Positions 1-8,030 of a stretch of 64,000 bases of DNA are shown piece after piece. The notes under the pieces are model-generated. The model made no database searches. It was not told the DNA's origin and saw only the letters and a list, made by a program, of their open reading frames with translations. Source of the stretch: Hyphomicrobiales bacterium. GTDB taxonomy: Bacteria; Pseudomonadota; Alphaproteobacteria; Rhizobiales; Phreatobacteraceae. The DNA is taken from the NCBI GenBank assembly GCA_017304475.1, contig JAFKKV010000012.1, positions 345,169 to 409,168 on the forward strand, given 5' to 3'. The position numbers and the translations under genes are program-made. Position 1 is the stretch's first letter. Each line of letters starts with the position of its first letter.

Positions 1-86
1 ATGTCTGCGGCGGCATGACCGTCGGAGTCGCACCGATCTGATGCGGTTACGCAAAGGTCATCGCGTCTGAGCCGCGCGGCGCGCGT

Positions 87-116
87 CATGGCCGGATCGG
101 CGCCGCGCCGGCCATG
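87..116 (-). terminator. Hairpin downstream of mucR, possible terminator
   Basis: A perfect 9-bp inverted repeat (CATGGCCGG / CCGGCCATG) with a 12-nt GC-rich loop lies about 80 bp beyond the mucR stop codon. It has no T-run on the minus strand, so it may be only a REP-like palindrome. The remaining bases 1-193 show no convincing gene. Confidence 0.2.
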
Positions 117-193
117 GGCTGGCGTGGTCGCGCGCGATCTCCGGGCGGCAAGCGACGGCGCAGGGCCGGCGCTCGCTGCCCGAGACGGGATCG

Positions 194-688
194 TCAGGCC
201 TTGGCCTTCCGGCCCTTGGCCGCGGGCTTGGCGGCGGCGGCTGCCTTGGGCGCCTTCACCGGGGCGCTGACCGCCTTGCGGCGCTGCTGGCCGAGGCCCG
301 AAGACTTGGCGAGTGCCGAGCGCGCGGCCGCGTAGTTCGGCGCGACCATCGGGTAGTCCGACGGCAGGCCCCATTTCGCCCGGTACTGGTCGGGGCTCAG
401 GCCATAGGCGGTGCGCAGGTGGCGCTTCAGCGACTTGAACTTCTTGCCGTCTTCCAAGCAAATGATGAAGTCCGGCGTCACCGACTTCTTGACCGACACT
501 GCCGGCACCAGCGCCGCCGGCGCGGGCGCCTGGGCGGGCGAAGCGAGCGCCCGCAACGCCGCGTCGACACTGCCGATCAGGGCGGGGAGAGCCTCGATGG
601 CGATCTTGTTGTTGCTCACATAGGCCGAGACGATATCCGCCGTCAGCTCGATGCTCTCGTCGGCGCTGATCTGTGTCTGGTCGCTCAT
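194..688 (-). CDS. MucR/Ros family transcriptional regulator
   Basis: 164 aa. The second ATG (688) is chosen because GGGA sits 7 nt upstream; an ATG at 712 would add eight residues. The central part matches the Ros/MucR prokaryotic zinc-finger region: KSLKRHL, then DQYRAKWGLP and DYPMVAPNYA. The C-terminus is an Ala/Lys-rich basic tail. In Ros the zinc ligands are Cys-x2-Cys-x9-His with a later His. Here the first Cys and first His are kept, the second Cys is Asp (CLED), and the later His positions read Ala-Tyr (LRTAY). Family members are known to control exopolysaccharide and surface genes by binding AT-rich DNA. By inference it could act on the adjacent surface locus, including the AT-rich spacer at 5.9-6.5 kb. 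Family assignment is firm; target genes are unknown. Confidence 0.92.
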   Translation of the reverse strand: MSDQTQISADESIELTADIVSAYVSNNKIAIEALPALIGSVDAALRALASPAQAPAPAALVPAVSVKKSVTPDFIICLEDGKKFKSLKRHLRTAYGLSPDQYRAKWGLPSDYPMVAPNYAAARSALAKSSGLGQQRRKAVSAPVKAPKAAAAAKPAAKGRKAKA

Positions 689-1103
689 ATTTAGTTCCCG
701 TGTTGAATTCATATCGCGCTTCTATGCCGGTATTGCTTCGGCGGCAAATGTCTAAAGGCGATTTACGCGAATAATTGTTGATGCTCGCAATATTGTGTCG
801 ACCGGAGCGGCCAAGGGGCGCGGGCATAGGTCCTGCACTTGATCTCTCTCGCCCCCGGCTTCTCATCCCGGCGGGGCATGCCGCAGGGTTCGTCCGCGGC
901 GACCAAGGCATCGCGTCGGCTGATCCATCGTTGTTGGTGGCGCGTTGCCTCGGAGGTCTCGGCAGCGCATCGCGCGAAGCCGCCCCATGACCTCCTCACG
1001 GCCGCGCGGGGCTGGGCGAGCGGCTACCGACGCGATCTCTCGGCATCTTATTCTACTTCAGGTCGTCAAGGATCTGCGGCGATCCCGACCGAATAGTCAG
1101 CGG

Positions 1104-1196
1104 AAAAATGAGGCGCGACCGCGCTTCGTTGCACATTTCTCGTGAACCACCGGGCGAGGGCTGACGATGCGGGCCGCAACAGCTCGCCTCATTTTT
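1104..1196. repeat. 12-bp perfect inverted repeat with 69-bp spacer
   Basis: AAAAATGAGGCG (1104-1115) is matched exactly by CGCCTCATTTTT (1185-1196). It lies between mucR and the glycosyltransferase unit. It could be a looped regulatory site or the ends of a small palindromic element; the sequence does not decide. Confidence 0.5.
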
Positions 1197-1518
1197 GTGC
1201 GGAGAGCGACATTACATGGATCGCCGGGGGTGATTGTCACAGTCGCGACCAATGATCCTGGCAGGATCAAAGAAATGCTTGATTGATGATCGAGCATCGT
1301 CGCGGCTCGGCACGAATCCCGGTTTGCGCCGGCCCTTCGCGAAAGCCCGGACAATCGAGCCGACGCATTTCATCAGGCGTTATGATTTGGAGCGAAAAAT
1401 GGATCGAGGGAATCACGATCGATATCCCGGGAGCGGTGCCGCCGGCATCCGGGCCGGCCTCGCCAATGGTCGCCAGCCGGCGACGGCCAAGTCCTGACGA
1501 CGCTGGTGAGAGTGAGCT

Positions 1519-1534
1519 TGGCACAGGAAATGCT
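1519..1534 (+). promoter_or_regulatory. Candidate sigma-54 (-24/-12) promoter
   Basis: TGGCACAGGAAATGCT fits the RpoN consensus TGGCACG-N4-TTGCW with two mismatches and the required GG-N10-GC spacing. It lies 64 bp before the ATG at 1598 on the correct strand, giving a leader of roughly 50 nt. Experimental support is absent; bacterial enhancer-binding sites were not sought. Confidence 0.45.
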
Positions 1535-1597
1535 GGATATTTCAGCATCAGTTCGGGCCTCCAAAGGGCCCGGTTTGCGCATGAATGGTGGAGTAGC

Positions 1598-3076
1598 ATG
1601 TTGCGATTGGCGGTGATCACGACGGCCCGGGTCGATCAGATCGTCACGAACCCGGCAGAAAGTCTCTTCGACCCGATCTTCGTCTCTGCCGATAACGAGT
1701 TCGTCGATTCCAAAAGACAGCCCTTCGCCTTCAAGACGGCCCTGAACACGCCCTGCGTCGCGCTCGTCGGCTGGTCGGAGGCGGATGCGGCGACGCTCGA
1801 GCGCGTTCAGCAGCGCTTGATCGATTCGAAGGCCGCGATCGTTCCCGACATCGTCATCCTCGAGGACACGCCGTCCTGGGAATCGATGATGCTGGGGGTG
1901 TCTCACTGCCTCGAGCAGTTCATCCTCTTGCAGTCCAGGCTGATCGGCCAGCAGACCCGCGATCTCCTGGAGCTGCGCCGGCATCACGACAGCCTGCAGG
2001 AAAGCTTCACCGGGCTCGAACGCTATCTGGCCGAACGCGTCGTGCCCATGCTCGAAGAGGCCTTCGTCAGCGAACCGCGCCAGCCCATCGCGCTCGGCGA
2101 GTTCAAGCCGACGCGGCTGCGCGCCAAGCTGCGCCAGTATCTGCCGGTCTCGACCAAGACATTGGGAGCGGTCGCCATTCACGTGGCCGAGGCGGACCCG
2201 AGCGCGTCGGGACATTTCGTCGCCGAGATCTTCGTTCCCGAGCTGAACAAGTCGATCGCGTCCTGGCGGATACCGGTGGCTTTTCTGCAGCGCGGCTGGA
2301 CGACCCTCGGCCTGCAACGCACCTCTGGCGGCCTGCCGAAAAGCGCGCATCTGACGATCTGGTGCGACGGCGATCCCGGCCGCGTGAAACTGTCGCTCGG
2401 GCCGGTCAATCCGATGCCGCTCTACCAATTGGCCGGCCAGTCGGGTGAGCCGATGGCGGCCCGTTCGCTGGCCCTGCGCGCCTTCATCGCTTTGCCCGGC
2501 ATCGAGCTGAAGCATGACGATCTGACCTTCCTGCCCGACGAGGTGGCGGGAGTGACGCGCCCGGCGCCGCCGCGCCTGAACCGCATGAGCATTCCGCTGG
2601 CGCGGCTGCAATCGCCCAGGCTGATCCTGCCGAAGGGCGGCGAGGACACCAATTTCGACCTGGTGCGGCTGATCGAGGCGGAAAGCGCCGTCCTGGTGCA
2701 TCCGCGCCGCGACGAGCCGACGATCGCCTTTTGCGAACATTGCATTCCGCCCGGTGCCGAGTTGGTCATGGCCGATATCGTCGTCGACCACCCGGATGCC
2801 CAGACGGTCGGCTTCCGACTGGGCGTCGTCGGCGCCGTGCCGGTCGATCGGGTCGATATCCAGATGATGGGGGCGGACCAGCTCGCCTCCTCATCCCTGC
2901 ACATATCGGACTGGACCTTTGTCGGTCCGGGCCGCCAGCAGACCATCACATTGCGGCTTGATCCGCCGATCGGTCCGGACGGTGCGTCTCTGCTTCTGGC
3001 GACCCGCATGCCCGACCAGGTGTCCCCCGACTTCGCCTGGGCGAAGTTCGTCAAGCTGCGCGTCGAGATCGCGTGA
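1598..3076 (+). CDS. Uncharacterised protein linked to glycosyltransferase (possibly DUF6212-like)
   Basis: 492 aa. ATG 1598 is chosen because GGAG lies 4 nt upstream and the residues before it are atypical. There is no signal peptide or membrane segment. The N-terminal 100 residues look like a small alpha/beta domain (MLRLAVITTARV; VALVGWSEADAATLERVQ). A helical stretch rich in Gln/Leu/Arg near residues 105-145 (LIGQQTRDLLELRRHHDSLQ) could form a coiled coil. The rest is beta-rich. From memory this resembles proteins annotated DUF6212 in Rhizobiales, which I cannot verify here. The stop overlaps the GTG start of the next glycosyltransferase by 4 nt, so the two are translationally coupled and probably work together in glycan assembly. 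No enzymatic motif is recognised. Confidence 0.8.
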   Translation: MLRLAVITTARVDQIVTNPAESLFDPIFVSADNEFVDSKRQPFAFKTALNTPCVALVGWSEADAATLERVQQRLIDSKAAIVPDIVILEDTPSWESMMLGVSHCLEQFILLQSRLIGQQTRDLLELRRHHDSLQESFTGLERYLAERVVPMLEEAFVSEPRQPIALGEFKPTRLRAKLRQYLPVSTKTLGAVAIHVAEADPSASGHFVAEIFVPELNKSIASWRIPVAFLQRGWTTLGLQRTSGGLPKSAHLTIWCDGDPGRVKLSLGPVNPMPLYQLAGQSGEPMAARSLALRAFIALPGIELKHDDLTFLPDEVAGVTRPAPPRLNRMSIPLARLQSPRLILPKGGEDTNFDLVRLIEAESAVLVHPRRDEPTIAFCEHCIPPGAELVMADIVVDHPDAQTVGFRLGVVGAVPVDRVDIQMMGADQLASSSLHISDWTFVGPGRQQTITLRLDPPIGPDGASLLLATRMPDQVSPDFAWAKFVKLRVEIA

Positions 3077-5787
3077 TCCTCAGGACCGAACGAGAGGCGT
3101 TACCCTTGGACAGCTTGATGATCCCGGATTCGACCATCGGCGGCATGATCGATCCCCGGCCGGAGGGACCCGGCGCCGGCCCCACAGTGGCCGTCGTCAT
3201 TCCCGTGTTCAAACATTCCGTGTTCCTGGCCGAGGCCGTGCAGTCGATCCAGGCGCAGCAGGCCGATTTCGCCGTCGTGACGATCATCGTCGACGACGGC
3301 TGTCCCTTCGTCGAGACGGCGGTCATGGGGTCGAGCCTGGCGCTGGCCTATGACAACGTCGTCTATCTGCGCAAGGTCAATGGCGGCCTGAGTTCGGCGC
3401 GCAATCACGGCATCGACCATGCGATGGCGCAATTTCCGTCGCTCAAGGCGATCTATTTCCTGGATGCCGACAACCGGGTCAGCCCGACGACGCTCGCCTC
3501 GTGCCTGGCCCAGCTCGATCCGGACAAGGGCATCGGCTGGATCTACCCCAATGTCGACAAGTTCGGCGCGGAATGGAACGGCAATTATACCGGGCCCTAT
3601 TCGAAGCTGGTGCACTGCCTGTTCGACAATATCTGCGAGGCCGGCAGCCTGGTCTCACGCGCGGTCTTCGATGCCGGCATTCGCTATGACGAGGCGATGA
3701 AGCAGGGCTGCGAGGATTGGGAGTTCTGGCTCCAATGCCTCGACCATGGCTTCACCGGCCTCAACAACCCGCATTTCGGCTTCGAGTACCGGCTGCGCGG
3801 CGAGAGCATGGTCAGCGACACCGCGCGCGACATTTCCGGCATCAAGCAATATATGTTCAAGAAGCATCCGCGGCTGTTTTCGACCAGCGCGCTGATGACA
3901 TTCGAGCACAAGGAAGCGCCGCGCTTCCTGTGCATCTCGCCGCCCACCGACCAGGCGGCGGCCTTCACCGATCCCACGGTGGATCATCAGGTCACGTCTC
4001 ACGACCAGGTCATCGCGTCCCTGTATCGCGGGCTTTTCGAGGCCGACAGTTTCGGCACGCCGGAAACCATCGTCTGGCTGCGCAAGGAATTGCTCGACGC
4101 GCTCAAGCGGACGAGCCTTGTCTGGACGCTGTTCCACAATCTCGAAAAACTGGTTCCGCAGGCCAATTTCATCTGCCTGCGGCTGGTATCCTCGGCCGAC
4201 GAGATCTCGATCGAGGTCAAGGAGGTGGGGGAGGCCCATGAGATGCCGCGGCGCGTCCATGGCTGGGCCTGTTCACAGCAATTGCTGAGGCAATGCATCA
4301 GCGATCCGTCGCGCGACTGGGTGGCTTCCCTGGCCGAGCGGCATCCCTCGCCCAGGGTCATTGAGGTGACGGTCCGGGTGCCGGTCGCCGAAGCCTTCCT
4401 GCAGAAATATCACCTGCCTCTGCCGATGGCCATTCTGGCGACCATCGAAGCCGCCGACGATCTCGGGCTGTCGCTCGCCGATCACCAGCGCTGGAGCTGG
4501 CGCGAAGCCTATTATCCCACCATGAAGGAGCGGCCGGCGCTGATCGAGAAACATCTCGGTGTCGAGAGCCCGCTGCCGATGATTCGCGCCGCCGGGCGGC
4601 CCCAGGTCGGCATCGCCCTGCCGATCGCCGCCTATGGCGGCGTCGAACGGGTCGCCTTCGCCGTGGCCAAAGTCCTGAAGGACTGGGGTTGCGACGTGCA
4701 TCTCTACTGTTTCGGCAAGGCGAGCGTGAAGACCTACAAGGGCCAGGCGGGCGTCTTCAAGAGCATCAATTTCTTCAACGAGCCGGGCTACAGCCTGTGG
4801 GGTGGATCGCGTTCCTTCATGGGCCATGAGCTTAGGATGGAATGGGACGATGCCGCCCGGGCCAAGAAGGTCCTCGGTTTCCTGGGCTCGCTCGACATCC
4901 TGCTCAATTGCCAGGTCGCGCCGCTCAATGCGGTCCTGGGCACGCTCCGCCGGCGCGGGGTGAAGACGGTCGCCCATGTGCACGTCATCGACCAGACCTA
5001 TTTCGGCCGTTCCGTCGGCCACCCCTATCTCACGCTCGGTTTCGAACATGCCCATGACCTGATCCTGACCTGCTCGCAGGCCTTGAAGGACTGGTTTCAC
5101 GGCATGGGGGTTCCGGACGAGAAGATCATCCACATTCCCAATGCGGGCGCCTATACCCCACCCGACTACAAGGCCGAGGCGGAGCTTGCCAGGCGCCGGC
5201 AGGCGCCCAAGGCGAAGCGGCCGGTCAAGGCCCTGTTCGCCGGCCGGCTCGACGCCCAGAAGGGGGTCGAGCGCCTGCTCGACCTCGCGAAGGCCGGCCA
5301 GGATCTCGGCCTCGACATAAGCTGGCGCCTGATCGGTTCGGAGCTGATCAATGCCAATGGCCGCCAGCGCTGGAAGACGGCCTTCGCCGGCCTGGGCATT
5401 GCGGTCGAGGATCCGATCTACGATCCCCAGAAGCTCAGCGACGTCTACCGGGATGCCGATATCCTGATCATGACGTCGCGATGGGAAGGGGCGCCGCTGG
5501 CGATCATCGAGGCGCAGCGCTTCGGCTGTGTCCCGGTCGCCACCGATGTCGGTGCGGTCGCCGAGCTGATCGATGACGGTGTCGACGGCTTCGTCATTGC
5601 CGATGGCGCGGACGAGACCGTCGTCGAGGCTTTTCTCAAATGCCTCGCCGGTCTCGCCGATGATCCGGCGCGGCTCTTGCCGGTTGCCGAACGGGCCATC
5701 GACCGGGCATCGCGCGCCGAATGGGTGAAGAGCTGCGGCCCGTTCCTTGATCGGATGAGGCTCTGGTTTCCCGAGGCCGGCCGGTAA
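3073..5787 (+). CDS. Bifunctional glycosyltransferase, GT2 domain plus GT4 domain
   Basis: 904 aa, GTG start overlapping the upstream stop (GTGA). The N-terminal GT2-type (GT-A fold) domain begins near residue 39 (VAVVIPVF), has the nucleotide-binding Asp pair in IIVDDG and a DAD metal motif at 131-133 within YFLDADN, and runs to about residue 290. The C-terminal GT4-type (GT-B fold) domain covers about residues 515-890. It includes GIALPIAAYGGVERVAFAVA near its start, ALFAGRLDAQKG near 720 and an E-x7-E motif at 805-813 (EGAPLAIIE). No membrane segments are seen, so it is probably cytoplasmic. Two catalytic domains in one chain suggest consecutive sugar additions to one acceptor. Donor and acceptor sugars cannot be inferred. 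Confidence 0.9.
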   Translation: MILRTEREALPLDSLMIPDSTIGGMIDPRPEGPGAGPTVAVVIPVFKHSVFLAEAVQSIQAQQADFAVVTIIVDDGCPFVETAVMGSSLALAYDNVVYLRKVNGGLSSARNHGIDHAMAQFPSLKAIYFLDADNRVSPTTLASCLAQLDPDKGIGWIYPNVDKFGAEWNGNYTGPYSKLVHCLFDNICEAGSLVSRAVFDAGIRYDEAMKQGCEDWEFWLQCLDHGFTGLNNPHFGFEYRLRGESMVSDTARDISGIKQYMFKKHPRLFSTSALMTFEHKEAPRFLCISPPTDQAAAFTDPTVDHQVTSHDQVIASLYRGLFEADSFGTPETIVWLRKELLDALKRTSLVWTLFHNLEKLVPQANFICLRLVSSADEISIEVKEVGEAHEMPRRVHGWACSQQLLRQCISDPSRDWVASLAERHPSPRVIEVTVRVPVAEAFLQKYHLPLPMAILATIEAADDLGLSLADHQRWSWREAYYPTMKERPALIEKHLGVESPLPMIRAAGRPQVGIALPIAAYGGVERVAFAVAKVLKDWGCDVHLYCFGKASVKTYKGQAGVFKSINFFNEPGYSLWGGSRSFMGHELRMEWDDAARAKKVLGFLGSLDILLNCQVAPLNAVLGTLRRRGVKTVAHVHVIDQTYFGRSVGHPYLTLGFEHAHDLILTCSQALKDWFHGMGVPDEKIIHIPNAGAYTPPDYKAEAELARRRQAPKAKRPVKALFAGRLDAQKGVERLLDLAKAGQDLGLDISWRLIGSELINANGRQRWKTAFAGLGIAVEDPIYDPQKLSDVYRDADILIMTSRWEGAPLAIIEAQRFGCVPVATDVGAVAELIDDGVDGFVIADGADETVVEAFLKCLAGLADDPARLLPVAERAIDRASRAEWVKSCGPFLDRMRLWFPEAGR

Positions 5788-6527
5788 CCGGCCGCGGGCC
5801 GGGAGGCCGGCGAAACGGCTGCTGCGCCGGTCTGCGCCTGGCCATGCGACGGGCGGTGGAGGCGGGGAAATCCGGTTTACGCCGTCGTGCGCGGCGGCTT
5901 GGCCGAGCGTGGCCCCCGCTCTTCCAGTATATAATTAGTCGGCTAATTGAATGCGGATTCGTAAAGACAAATTGAGAAACAAGGCTGTTCGCAGGAGGAA
6001 AGTACGGCGTCTTACGCAACGGGCGGCGACCTGTGGCGCGGGATTTTTCGGTTGCATCGCAGCATAGAAACACACGGGGACCGAAGGTAAGATCGGTCTT
6101 AACATGTTAAATACGTCTGCGAATACACAATTTTTTTAGAAATTGATTCTCAGTCATGTCTATTATGAAGTCGAACCCGAAAACATGAGAGATAATTTCG
6201 TTTGTTTTATACGCGTATTATCTCGCAAAATATCGATCAAAATGTTGAATTTAGCGCAATCTCGCACTGTAACAAGATTGACACAATCATATAAGACGAA
6301 TGCAGAATAACGAAGAGAATGATTGGGGCTATTTTTGAGGCAGATTGACGTTTAAACAGTCAGTACAGCGATGTGTCCATATTTAACTAAAGTTGTCGCG
6401 GTATGGTCACAATTGATCTCATTTACAGACTTTACAGTACTGGATCCGTTTGTTAGCTTTTTGTCAGGTACCGGGATCGGTGCGCTCACCACCTTTTTTT
6501 GCATCGCACATAAGGGAACCCGAGCTG
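5788..6527. other. AT-rich intergenic spacer before RTX-Hint gene
   Basis: 740 bp without a gene. From about 5.93 kb to 6.45 kb it is visibly AT-rich, unlike the surrounding coding DNA. It contains AATTAG-TCGG-CTAATT (5933-5948), the perfect palindrome TTAACATGTTAA (6099-6110), and GATTG-ACA-CAATC (6276-6288), which overlaps a TTGACA box at 6278-6283. A weak -10-like stretch follows about 19 bp later. The region is suited to promoter and silencer binding, for example by MucR. No small RNA can be demonstrated. Confidence 0.6.
6278..6310 (+). promoter_or_regulatory. Weak sigma-70-like promoter candidate for RTX-Hint gene
   Basis: TTGACA at 6278-6283 is followed by an AT-rich stretch (AGAATAA near 6304-6310) at roughly acceptable spacing. 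The box is embedded in a small inverted repeat. The 220-nt leader to the ATG at 6528 is long, so another start site may exist. Confidence 0.2.
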
Positions 6528-7829
6528 ATGGCGATTGGGACAAATGGTGATGACAGTCTGACCGGCACGTCCGGGAACGACGTGATCAGCGGCGGCGACG
6601 GCGACGATATCATTGTCGGGCGCGGAGGGGACGACACGCTGAACGGCGATGCCGGCGACGACATTCTGCGCGGCGGTGCCGGCAACGATGTGCTCAATGG
6701 CGGCGATGGCGACGACCAGCTTTATGGCGGCGCGGGCAATGACGTGCTGGATGGCGGCGACGGCGATGATCAGCTTCGCGGCGGTGCCGGCAATGACACG
6801 CTTTCCGGCGGGGGTGGCGACGACCAACTCTATGGCGGCGCGGGCAATGATACGCTCTCCGGTGGCGCGGGCGACGACCAGCTTCATGGTGGCGCGGGCA
6901 ACGACACGCTTTCGGGCGGCGACGGCGACGACCGGCTCTATGGCGGGGCCGGACGCGACATTCTTTCGGGCGGCGCGGGCGATGATTACCTGTCGGGCGG
7001 CGCGGGGGCGGACATTCTCAACGGCGGCGCCGGTGACGACGTCCTCGAGGGTGGCGCCGGCGCAGACCGGTTCGTCTTCGACGGCGAGTTCGGTTCCGAC
7101 ACGATCGTCGACTTTCAGAACAATGATCGCATCGAATTGACGGGCCTGACCTCCTACGCCATCGCGCAGGACGGCGACGATGTGGTGATCACCACGGGCT
7201 CGGGCTCCATCTTCATCAAAGGGGCGACGGTGCAGCAGGTGGCGAGCCGGATCGAGGTCGCCTGCCTGGTCAAGGGCACTCTGGTGCAGACGCCGAGCGG
7301 CGAGGTTGCGGTCGAAGCGATCGCGATCGGTGACGAGGTCGTGACCGTCGACGGCGGTGTGGCAAGGGTCAAATGGGTCGGCACACGGGCCTATTCGCGC
7401 AGCTTCCTCAAGGCCAACGACAAGATCGCGCCCGTGCTGATCAAGGCCGGCGCCCTGGGGCAGCAGAGCCCGCTGCGCGATCTCATGGTCTCGCCTGAAC
7501 ATGCCGTGCTGATCGGCGGCGCGCTCGTCCCGGCCGGCCTGCTGGCGAACGGCGACGGCATTCGCCAGGTGCGGGATTTCGACGCGATCGAGTATTTCCA
7601 CCTGGAGTTCGATGAGCCGCAGGTCATCCTGACCAATGGCGCGGCGACCGAGAGCTATGTGGAGCAGGGCAACCGGCGCATGTTCGCCAATCATGCCGAA
7701 TATGTCGCTCTTTACGGCGAGGCCGAACGCACCGGTCCGTGCTTGCGCCGGTTCGAACTCGTCGATCAGGGCCCGAAGCTGGAGCGCATTCGCGAGCGGC
7801 TCGGTGCCGATCTCGCATCTGCTGCCTGA
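6528..7829 (+). CDS. RTX calcium-binding protein with C-terminal Hint domain
   Basis: 433 aa. ATG 6528 is chosen because AAGGGAA lies about 9 nt upstream and the product starts directly with an RTX-like motif (MAIGTNGDDSLTG). Residues about 5-185 are glycine/aspartate nonapeptide repeats (GGAGNDxLxGGxGDD type) forming a calcium-binding beta-roll. A short RTX-terminal segment follows (RFVFDGEFGSDTIVDFQ). The C-terminal 185 residues form a Hint-type (Hedgehog/intein) domain starting at Cys246 (ACLVKGTLVQTPSGE), with the second-block SPEHAVL and the conserved YFHLEFDEPQVIL segment. There is no Sec signal, as expected for type I secretion. The exporter genes at 20102-23201 are the natural partner. 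Whether the Hint domain cleaves itself is unknown. Confidence 0.93.
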   Translation: MAIGTNGDDSLTGTSGNDVISGGDGDDIIVGRGGDDTLNGDAGDDILRGGAGNDVLNGGDGDDQLYGGAGNDVLDGGDGDDQLRGGAGNDTLSGGGGDDQLYGGAGNDTLSGGAGDDQLHGGAGNDTLSGGDGDDRLYGGAGRDILSGGAGDDYLSGGAGADILNGGAGDDVLEGGAGADRFVFDGEFGSDTIVDFQNNDRIELTGLTSYAIAQDGDDVVITTGSGSIFIKGATVQQVASRIEVACLVKGTLVQTPSGEVAVEAIAIGDEVVTVDGGVARVKWVGTRAYSRSFLKANDKIAPVLIKAGALGQQSPLRDLMVSPEHAVLIGGALVPAGLLANGDGIRQVRDFDAIEYFHLEFDEPQVILTNGAATESYVEQGNRRMFANHAEYVALYGEAERTGPCLRRFELVDQGPKLERIRERLGADLASAA

Positions 7830-7942
7830 TCATTCCGCAAGTCGATGCAAACAGCCCTGAGTTTCGATTTAATATAGAAACAAAAAGAAAAACTTCGTTC
7901 ACGACTGGGTCGGAGAGAAGTAAATAGACGTAAATATTAATT

Positions 7943-7959
7943 GCCAATACTACATTGGC
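7943..7959. promoter_or_regulatory. Inverted repeat GCCAAT-N5-ATTGGC
   Basis: A perfect 6-5-6 inverted repeat 71 bp before the GTG start at 8031. A second 6-5-6 repeat lies 55 bp downstream, so the pair may be operator half-sites. Confidence 0.35.
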
Positions 7960-7997
7960 GGGTCATGTTCACTCTGGTCGTGGTTTTGGCGGCTTTG

Positions 7998-8014
7998 TGT
8001 TGCGAAATGCAACA
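7998..8014. promoter_or_regulatory. Inverted repeat TGTTGC-N5-GCAACA
   Basis: A perfect 6-5-6 inverted repeat 16 bp before the start at 8031 and close to its ribosome site. In RNA it would be a small hairpin upstream of the start; in DNA it could be an operator. Confidence 0.35.
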
Positions 8015-8030
8015 ATAATGGGGGCATTCA

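Larger units (their letters stand above)
689..1597. other. Long intergenic region between mucR and the glycosyltransferase unit
   Basis: About 0.9 kb with no supported gene; short open frames here lack family resemblance and ribosome sites. The mucR-proximal 100 bp is AT-rich and should hold its promoter. It contains a 12-bp inverted repeat (1104-1196) and a sigma-54-like element (1519-1534). The reading frame of the next gene is open back to 1283, but the extra 105 codons look non-coding. Confidence 0.6.

Noticed and set aside
1283..1597. N-terminal extension of the gene at 1598
   Set aside because: The extra residues are Arg/Pro/Ser-rich without pattern, and a sigma-54-like element and good ribosome site lie inside this stretch.
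5770..5800. Hairpin at the end of the GT2-GT4 gene as a terminator
   Set aside because: GGCCGG-TAA-CCGGCC spans the stop codon and lacks a T-run; it is too short and common in GC-rich DNA to call.
6600..7060. Regularly repeated DNA resembling a CRISPR or minisatellite
   Set aside because: The repeats are in frame, 27-bp based and encode GGxGxD nonapeptides; spacers are absent.
6486..7694. A 402-codon minus-strand frame rich in Val/Ala/Ile repeats
   Set aside because: The repetitive look is the reverse complement of RTX nonapeptide coding repeats, not an independent protein.
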